Below, piece after piece: positions 42,594-47,110 of a DNA stretch of 47,110 bases. The notes beneath the pieces were generated by a model. That model was given only the letters and a program-made list of their open reading frames with translations. It was not told the DNA's origin and ran no database searches. Within the stretch, counting starts at the first letter, position 1. Every line of letters begins with the position of its first letter. A program made the position numbers and the translations under genes. Origin of the DNA: Oligoflexia bacterium (lineage in GTDB: Bacteria > Bdellovibrionota_C > UBA2361 > JBGSMV01); contig JAIBBU010000025.1 in NCBI GenBank assembly GCA_019694515.1, positions 1 through 47,110 of the forward strand, written 5' to 3'.

Positions 42594-42983
42594 CTAGCGG
42601 AGGAGAAGCTCGGCGATTCGGAGCCCCAGCCAAACAGCCAAAAGGCCCCCGACCACACTGGCCAGGACATTACCGCCCGCAGGAGCATAGAGCCCCCGCC
42701 GCAGCAGATAGACCGTCTCAAAACCAAACGCTGAAAATGTGGTAAAACCGCCTAAAACCCCGGTAATAAGCAGTAATTTACCCTCCTGGGAGATGAGGTG
42801 GGAAACCTCGGCAATGCCGGCGATAAGTCCAATCAGCAGGCAACCCAGCAGATTTACCGCCAGCGTACCTGCCGGAAAGATCGGCATCCCGTAGAAGCGC
42901 TGAACCGCGCCGCCCAGGGCATAACGAAAAACCGAACCTGCAAATCCCCCCGTCCCCACCAAGATAAGCTCTCGCATCTGCAT
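42594..42983 (-). CDS. crcB: Fluoride ion channel CrcB/Fluc
   Basis: Small dual-topology membrane protein that exports fluoride. It is 129 residues from ATG 42983 (an ATG 6 nt later is equally possible). It has four membrane helices and the family motifs in order: GGFAGSVFRYALGG, FPAGTLAVNLLGCLLIG, LITGVLGGFTTFSAFGFET with the phenylalanine box, and VVGGLLAVWLGLRIAE. It is a single gene, so the channel would be a homodimer. I see no fluoride riboswitch in front. Confidence 0.95.
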   Translation of the reverse strand: MQMRELILVGTGGFAGSVFRYALGGAVQRFYGMPIFPAGTLAVNLLGCLLIGLIAGIAEVSHLISQEGKLLLITGVLGGFTTFSAFGFETVYLLRRGLYAPAGGNVLASVVGGLLAVWLGLRIAELLLR

Positions 42984-43111
42984 AATGTAGCAGCCGGGCG
43001 GTAAGGCGGACACCCATGTTAATTGGGGATAACTCTTTGTAATCGTCGCGAGCGGCGCAGTTTAAATACGACATCCTTAGATGACGAGAATCCTGTCTTT
43101 GCGCTTTGATC

Positions 43112-43178
43112 TGTCATTGCGAGCGAAGCGAAGGCCTGCCTCGCCGTAGCCTTTGCGGAGGCGGGCAAACCCTAACTT
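43112..43178. repeat. Dispersed intergenic repeat, decayed copy 3
   Basis: TGTCATTGCGAGCGAAGCGA at 43112-43131 matches one arm of the perfect repeat at 6585-6676 with a single base change. The arm is then broken by about 35 bp of a GCCTGCC.../GGCGGGC partial inverted repeat before CCCTAAC at 43170-43176, which matches the arm end. It lies in the 472-bp gene-free stretch 43014-43485. Confidence 0.65.
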
Positions 43179-43310
43179 TAAGTCGTAACGGTCTCTGGAC
43201 TGAAGAAGTTAGGAGAATTCTCTGCGCAGCTTCCAGTCAATCGCCGCAGTCTTAATGCTCGTAAGAAACTTTTGCGATTATTTAGGTATAAAGCCTGCAT
43301 CGACACAATG

Positions 43311-43354
43311 TTAGGGGTTGCTTCACCCTCGCCAAGCTCGGGTTCGCAATGACA
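43311..43354. repeat. Dispersed intergenic repeat, decayed copy 4
   Basis: TTAGGGGTTGCTTCACCCTC at 43311-43330 through GGTTCGCAATGACA at 43354 is nearly identical to copy 2 (33613-33654), with only a few changes, and shares its ends with copy 1. Copies 2 and 4 thus form a sub-family with a central ACCCTCG...CTCGGGT insertion. Confidence 0.65.
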
Positions 43355-43444
43355 GGAGGATCGTCCCCGAAATAGCCAACGTCTACAGCAATCACGTTCG
43401 GTGACGCCTTTCAAATCCCTATTTATATGTCATTCTGCCCACTG

Positions 43445-43473
43445 TTGGTGGCGGAGCGGGAAGCTGGTATTAT
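43445..43473 (+). promoter_or_regulatory. Sigma-70-type promoter of the tRNA gene
   Basis: -35 TTGGTG (43445-43450), exact 17-bp spacer, -10 TATTAT (43468-43473). The tRNA begins 12 bp after the -10, so transcription should start about 5 bp before it. Confidence 0.65.
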
Positions 43474-43485
43474 ACCAATCGATAA

Positions 43486-43561
43486 GCCGCTCTAGCTCAG
43501 CTGGTAGAGCATCGCTTTCGTAAAGCGAGGGTCGTGGGTTCGAATCCCATGGGCGGCTCCA
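43486..43561 (+). tRNA. tRNA-Thr (anticodon CGU)
   Basis: A 76-nt cloverleaf fits fully: acceptor GCCGCTC/GGGCGGC (one G-U pair), D arm GCTC...GAGC, anticodon stem TCGCT/AGCGA with loop TTCGTAA (anticodon CGT, reading ACG), variable GGGTC, T arm GTGGG-TTCGAAT-CCCAT, discriminator T and an encoded CCA (43559-43561). The 3' 65 bp lie antisense to the end of the methyltransferase frame. Confidence 0.97.
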
Positions 43562-44327
43562 GTTTTCCTCCCGCTCTTTTTCTCCCCACAAATACAAAGT
43601 ACGGCACCGCTGCCCCGCCCATGAATGGAAGCGGGTTGGAATTTTCTGAGAGATAGAGCAACTCGAAGTTGGAGACTAAGAAGGGCAACAGCTCACTGGA
43701 GAGTCTAATATTATCGAACCCGAACCAAATCGGCCAAAACGTGCGGGTAACCCAACGCTGACGCTTTAGTCCGGCAGGGGGATAACGGTCCGAGACATAG
43801 AAGTCCGTGACGGCGACAATCCCACCCGGTCTGAGCATTGAGAGTGCATGTAGCAGAGTTCCGATCCACTCCGGGAACATGCTCAAGGCATAAGAAAAAG
43901 TGACTAGATCAGCCCCAGGGCCATCCAATTTGAATTTTCGCGCATCACACTGCACTAGTTCAATAGAGCCAAATCCCTCACGCTGCATGCGTCGGCGCGC
44001 GATCTCAAGCAGTGCTGCCGTTATATCGACTCCGATGACGCGCTTGAACTCACGAGTGGCCTTGAGATCATGAAAGAAATTTGCGCCCGTACCGCATCCG
44101 AAATCGACCCAAGTGCCTTTGACCGCGGCGCTGTGCGCTGCACTCAGCATTGTTTCCTTCCCTGCTAGGAGCTGCTTCCGGCTGCGATCGTAGATTTCCG
44201 CCTGCGGGCGATAAAAGTATTCGAGCCGCTCGACATGCGAAGCCCCGCGAATGGGCCTTAGACCTAGACAGTAGAGCAACTGCAATCGGCTAAGCAGCCA
44301 ATAGATCGGCGATGTGGAAGCTTCCAT
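43497..44327 (-). CDS. btaB: BtaB-like SAM-dependent methyltransferase (betaine lipid headgroup)
   Basis: Expected to trimethylate the amino group of diacylglyceryl-homoserine to give DGTS. I choose ATG 44327 (MEASTSPIYWLLSRLQLLYC), overlapping btaA by 38 nt; an in-frame ATG at 44462 lies deep in btaA. RLEYFYRPQAEIYDRSRKQL is the BtaB-type N-terminus; VDFGCGTGANFFHDL is the SAM motif I, VIGVDITAALLEIARRR motif II, and LRPGGIVAVTDFYVSDRYPP motif III. About 277 residues. The frame has no stop before the tRNA and ends inside it, so the last 22 residues (LEPPMGFEPTTLALRKRCST...) are the antisense of tRNA-Thr, a peptide known as a database artefact. The real end may differ. Confidence 0.82.
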   Translation of the reverse strand: MEASTSPIYWLLSRLQLLYCLGLRPIRGASHVERLEYFYRPQAEIYDRSRKQLLAGKETMLSAAHSAAVKGTWVDFGCGTGANFFHDLKATREFKRVIGVDITAALLEIARRRMQREGFGSIELVQCDARKFKLDGPGADLVTFSYALSMFPEWIGTLLHALSMLRPGGIVAVTDFYVSDRYPPAGLKRQRWVTRTFWPIWFGFDNIRLSSELLPFLVSNFELLYLSENSNPLPFMGGAAVPYFVFVGRKRAGGKLEPPMGFEPTTLALRKRCSTS

Positions 44328-45486
44328 AAGTCTGCACTCGATCCTGGCTATGTAATTCGCACGCGCGCTGATGATTGTACTTGAGGAGCTCCCCCATCCG
44401 AATGGCATAGTTGCGAACTCGGACTTCCGCTTGATCAACGAAATCGGTGCGCGTACCGCCACTGCGCCAAATCAGCCGTGCGCCGGGTGCCGCCCGGCGC
44501 ACTATCTGTTGCAGCTCTTCGGCCAAAGCTTGATCCTGCGTCGCCAACCAGTCCATATGATCCAACAGCACGAACTTATTAATCGGCTCGCGCTTACCTC
44601 GCAGAAAGTCGGTCACACTGGCAGTATGCACGGAGATGCGCTCGCTGAGTCCGTCTCTTAGGCGCAGATAATTCTCATACTTGAGATACTCCGGACAGCA
44701 GCGCTCCGTATATTCGCCGGTAATATAGACGCGCCAAAAGTAGTTGTCGGCGATCGGCAAGCTGGTAAACACATTATGCAGACAGCGCTCGACAAAGGCT
44801 GAAATGGAGCCGCTGGCGAATTTTTCCACATGCTGGCGCTGCGCTGTCGGCACACCAAGAAGCGTCAGGCACACATCCCGGTCCATTGCCCAGCGGATTG
44901 GCGCTTTCCATAGTTTAGGAAAAATTTCGTTAAAAATCTCGCGCTGCATCTCAATGCTATCGCTCTCAATAAGCTGTCTTAGAGGCGCGCGGATCCGCGC
45001 ACCGCGATCGATATACAGGTTCAATACTCTGGCTACGAATCCGCTGGAGCCTCGGAAATAAAAGCTGCTTCTCCAGCCCTCGCCGCTGAACATCCAAATA
45101 TGACGATCCCAAATGCGCCGGGCGGCGACAGAAAGATGCGGACGTAGTTTATAGGGATAATTCAATGCAATGTGAGGCAGATAACCCTTGCCGAACATCT
45201 TGAAGAAAGTCGGATAACGCAATCCTTTCACAGCCGCTAGCTTTAACTCCAGCAACGCATTTTGGCGTGCATTCACATCAACTGCATGTACGTGCTTGGC
45301 GCCAGCTAATGCGTAATCCAGGGCGTTGCAGCCGGCGGAGGTGATCACCAGCACCTCGTCCGTAGGCGCAATCTCCAACGCGCTGCGATCAATGCGCGGA
45401 TCCTCCCAGCAGGTGTTGTAGATTAGATTCCGAGAGTGAATCAGTTTAAAGAAGGCGTCCCCGGCGTATTTCACGTATCTATTCAT
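44290..45486 (-). CDS. btaA: SAM:diacylglycerol 3-amino-3-carboxypropyltransferase (BtaA)
   Basis: First step of betaine lipid (DGTS) synthesis: it moves the 3-amino-3-carboxypropyl group of SAM to diacylglycerol, giving DGHS. It is 398 residues, close to known BtaA. The family start is SRNLIYNTCWEDPRIDRSAL, then ITSAGCNALDYALAGAKHVH (SAM site) and AVDVNARQNALLELKLAAVK. FFKMFGKGYLPH and FVLLDHMDWLATQDQALAEE are also typical. The start is ATG 45486, which overlaps the end of the EEP gene by 8 nt, and its end overlaps btaB; so the three are translated as one unit. DGTS replaces phospholipids when phosphate is scarce in bacteria that have it. Confidence 0.92.
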   Translation of the reverse strand: MNRYVKYAGDAFFKLIHSRNLIYNTCWEDPRIDRSALEIAPTDEVLVITSAGCNALDYALAGAKHVHAVDVNARQNALLELKLAAVKGLRYPTFFKMFGKGYLPHIALNYPYKLRPHLSVAARRIWDRHIWMFSGEGWRSSFYFRGSSGFVARVLNLYIDRGARIRAPLRQLIESDSIEMQREIFNEIFPKLWKAPIRWAMDRDVCLTLLGVPTAQRQHVEKFASGSISAFVERCLHNVFTSLPIADNYFWRVYITGEYTERCCPEYLKYENYLRLRDGLSERISVHTASVTDFLRGKREPINKFVLLDHMDWLATQDQALAEELQQIVRRAAPGARLIWRSGGTRTDFVDQAEVRVRNYAIRMGELLKYNHQRACELHSQDRVQTYGSFHIADLLAA

Positions 45487-46819
45487 AATGCGTTCCAGCA
45501 GCCAAAATATTAATCGAAGAAAGCACCCCGAAATGATCCGAAATCGGGTCGTCTACCCAGAGCCGATCGGCGCGAAACCCAAATCCGGCGGGAGCTTTGG
45601 TTTCGATCCAGGCGTAATCCAGCCGCTCACGGGCGTGATGATGGCGCGCAGCAAAAACATTGCGCAGTGGATCGAAGGTGTATCCTGTGCGCTCCTCCTC
45701 GGCGCGAGCATCGCAGAGGTCGTGCAGCGGGGATTCCCCCATACGGCGGCGATAGATGTCTGTTCCAAATAGACGCTGCAGCTTTAAATATTGGGGCTGC
45801 GACTCCGCAATGTTGAAGTCTCCAAGCACCACCCGAATTCCGGAGTGTGTGCTTAATTTGGGAATCAGCGCGGCGACTTCATCTAGTTGAGAGTCACGTA
45901 CCTGGATGGCTTGCGCCCTGCTCACCAAGAGACGCTGCAAGCGCTCCGGCTCGGAGCATAGATGCACGTTAAAAACCTCAAGGCGCCGTCCGCAAGGCAA
46001 TCGCACCTTAGTAAAGAGCACCCCTTTTCTGGCAAGCCGCTCGAATCCGGGTCGGCATGTAAAAGGCGCGAAATGGCTCGCTTCGATGGGGTAGTTTGAA
46101 AGGGTCAGCAGTCCGCTTGAATTGATCACGCCGTGACCATTCTCGGGACTGGCTTGATAACGGTACCCGCCCTGTTCCAACACGCGGCGGCGCGTATCAC
46201 CCCAGGCTTCCTGCAGGCAAACAATGTCGGCTCCCAGCGCGCGCAGTTCTCGACATAGTCGCGCTTCGCGCCGCTCCTCACGTCGGCGGTCGCCGAGCAA
46301 TTCGGGCAACCCCCACACATTCAAACTAAGCAGGCTGACTTCGCTCCCCGTCGAAACTTCATTCAAGCGATGGCCCAAAACCCGAAGCTCCGGCTCATGC
46401 CTACTGGAGCTAAGCACCGCCGCCAGCCACAAGTTGATCTCGGAGTCGGAGCGATCATTGATATAGCGCGGCAGCTGATCCCACGAGCGCAGATCCGCTG
46501 CGCCGGCCGGTAAGTACCGCCGCGTTGATGGGCCCTCCAACCAGATCCGCGAAAGCCGCAATTCAGGTCTAAGCGGCGGCCCACAGAGCGGCATCACGCC
46601 CTCGACATAGCGGCGTCCGCGCTCCGACAGGCTAAGAGCGTATAGCAGAGTGTTCAGTGAAGCTCCCGATCGAGCGGCCGGCTTTTGCCCCGCGGCGCTG
46701 TAGTTAATATTTGCGAAGGGAAACGATTTCTCAAACTGCAAGTGCAGATGTTTGCGCGGGGTCGGTTCAGAGAGCACCCGCGGCAGCGCCTTTGAAACAA
46801 GCGTTGAGGAGGAATCCAT
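45479..46819 (-). CDS. Endonuclease/exonuclease/phosphatase-fold phosphodiesterase (neutral sphingomyelinase/PLC-like)
   Basis: 446 residues from ATG 46819. The first 160 residues are an unrecognised domain without a signal peptide. The EEP domain follows at about 160-440 with all catalytic strings: LSLNVWGLPELL (Asn), ADIVCLQEAWGD (Mg Glu), VFNVHLCSEPE (His), VVLGDFNIAESQP (Asp, Asn), RLDYAWIE and ISDHFGVLSS (catalytic His). LSLNVWGL and LQEAWGD are the forms seen in neutral sphingomyelinases rather than in AP endonucleases. Its stop overlaps the btaA start by 8 nt. The likely job is to cleave a phospholipid headgroup and yield diacylglycerol for BtaA; this is inference from context. Confidence 0.8.
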   Translation of the reverse strand: MDSSSTLVSKALPRVLSEPTPRKHLHLQFEKSFPFANINYSAAGQKPAARSGASLNTLLYALSLSERGRRYVEGVMPLCGPPLRPELRLSRIWLEGPSTRRYLPAGAADLRSWDQLPRYINDRSDSEINLWLAAVLSSSRHEPELRVLGHRLNEVSTGSEVSLLSLNVWGLPELLGDRRREERREARLCRELRALGADIVCLQEAWGDTRRRVLEQGGYRYQASPENGHGVINSSGLLTLSNYPIEASHFAPFTCRPGFERLARKGVLFTKVRLPCGRRLEVFNVHLCSEPERLQRLLVSRAQAIQVRDSQLDEVAALIPKLSTHSGIRVVLGDFNIAESQPQYLKLQRLFGTDIYRRRMGESPLHDLCDARAEEERTGYTFDPLRNVFAARHHHARERLDYAWIETKAPAGFGFRADRLWVDDPISDHFGVLSSINILAAGTHYE

Positions 46820-46897
46820 TCCACTTTCGAGAGTGACAGAAAATCTCGAAGACGGCCCTCTAATTCTCGGCTAGCGGAGGGTTAGAGTAGTGCTAGC

Positions 46898-46913
46898 GCG
46901 ATCGACAGATCGC
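46898..46913. promoter_or_regulatory. Inverted repeat in the upstream region of the EEP-btaA-btaB operon
   Basis: GCGATC-GACA-GATCGC, perfect 6-bp arms, about 80 bp before ATG 46819. It may be an operator. I looked for tandem CTGTCA Pho-box halves and saw only one (in TTTTCTGTCACTC near the start), so phosphate control by PhoB is not shown. Confidence 0.3.
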
Positions 46914-46983
46914 TCACCCGGCTCCAAAAATTTGCGATAGAAACAGGCACTGCGCTATCCGGAGGGGCCGGGGGAAGGCAGCG

Positions 46984-47110
46984 CTAACGATGCTTCAGCG
47001 GAGGGATTGAAAAGCTCTGCCCCAAGTCTCCCAGCAGCGCTCTCTCCAGCAGCAGGTCTCGACGCACCTGGTCGGTCCGCGGATCTTGCCTGGAGCGTTT
47101 GAGCATCTCC
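46984..47110 (-). CDS. C-terminal end of an unknown gene entering from the right edge
   Basis: An open frame runs from the right edge to TAG at 46984-46986, about 41 residues: EMLKRSRQDPRTDQVRRDLL, then LERALLGDLGQSFSIPPLKH. It is basic and helical, with a plausible coding composition. There is not enough to name a family. It is on the same strand and upstream of the EEP-btaA-btaB operon, 164 bp away. Confidence 0.35.
   Translation of the reverse strand, partial: EMLKRSRQDPRTDQVRRDLLLERALLGDLGQSFSIPPLKHR

Larger units (their letters stand above)
43014..43444. other. Gene-free repeat-bearing region
   Basis: About 430 bp between crcB and the tRNA promoter. It holds two decayed copies of the dispersed repeat and otherwise no credible gene; short frames through it lack ribosome-binding sites and run through the repeats. 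Confidence 0.6.

Noticed and set aside
43014..43070. Possible fluoride riboswitch before crcB (ATGGGTGTCCGCC looks a little like the motif)
   Set aside because: The pseudoknot partners and the CUGAUG...CC element do not follow, and the piece is too close to the start codon.
43178..43414. Small minus-strand frame (78 codons) in the repeat-bearing gap
   Set aside because: It runs through two repeat remnants, has no Shine-Dalgarno and no protein-like composition.
46820..46983. Pho box before the EEP-btaA-btaB operon
   Set aside because: Only one CTGTCA half-site is present; a PhoB box needs two or more in 11-bp register.
1..47110. CRISPR array, prophage, integron or insertion sequence
   Set aside because: No spaced direct repeats of CRISPR size, no transposase, integrase or phage structural genes; the repeats found are short dispersed elements.

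Overview
The window looks like chromosomal housekeeping DNA from a diderm (Gram-negative-type) bacterium of moderate GC. The envelope genes show this: an MlaFED-like retrograde lipid transporter with a lipoprotein partner, several lipobox or signal-peptide proteins, and MinCDE. Shine-Dalgarno sites are mostly GGAG/GAGG, GTG starts are common, and all three stop codons are used. I cannot place the organism. The mix (mycobacterial/myxobacterial-type PyrF, HDOD, HD-GYP and GGDEF-like regulators, betaine-lipid genes) suggests an uncultured deltaproteobacterium-like or related lineage, but this is inference. There are no transposases, phage genes or CRISPR arrays.

Layout. 1-5283 (minus): folD-gcvT-gcvH-gcvP, a one-carbon/glycine-cleavage operon whose last gene leaves the left edge. 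5387-6505 (plus): alanine dehydrogenase, followed by a perfect 43-bp inverted repeat. 6732-9536: an HDOD signalling protein and an unknown GTG-start gene. 9542-11879 (minus): minC-minD-minE. 12123-17266 (plus): a beta-propeller protein, an M-like lipoprotein aminopeptidase, pyrF and an RNB exoribonuclease. 17330-19080: a tiny acidic protein, a hairpin-rich 240-bp stretch and a divergent class I release factor. 19214-26502 (minus): glycosyltransferase, M32 carboxypeptidase, polA, ECF sigma, anti-sigma and a small anchored protein, most of them touching or overlapping. 26577-30919 (minus): a second sigma-70-family factor with a strong terminator, a tandem-MarR/GNAT-like regulator and a tandem GGDEF-like protein. 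31042-38615: efp, unknown membrane protein genes, a small Cys-rich secreted peptide, an HD-GYP phosphodiesterase, a secreted beta-helix protein and a nucleotidyltransferase-like protein. 38784-42123 (plus): mlaE-mlaF-mlaD-lipoprotein. 42056-42983 (minus): apaG and crcB. 43486-43561: tRNA-Thr(CGU). 43497-46819 (minus): an EEP phosphodiesterase followed by btaA and btaB. A gene end of about 41 residues enters from the right edge.

How the genes fit together. FolD plus GcvTHP couples glycine breakdown to the folate pool. MinCDE places the division septum. MlaFED plus its lipoprotein moves phospholipids between membranes. BtaA and BtaB make the phosphorus-free betaine lipid DGTS from diacylglycerol; the overlapping upstream EEP hydrolase (neutral sphingomyelinase/phospholipase C-like) is a plausible diacylglycerol supplier, which would make a compact lipid-remodelling operon. 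Signalling is rich (HDOD, tandem GGDEF-like, HD-GYP, two sigma factors, one anti-sigma).

The strongest candidates for something undescribed are the EEP-btaA-btaB operon, the divergent release factor with its hairpin-array leader, the tandem-MarR-GNAT and tandem GGDEF-like pair, the EF-P with Asn at the usual modified-Lys site, and the methyltransferase whose C-terminus is encoded by the antisense strand of a tRNA gene.
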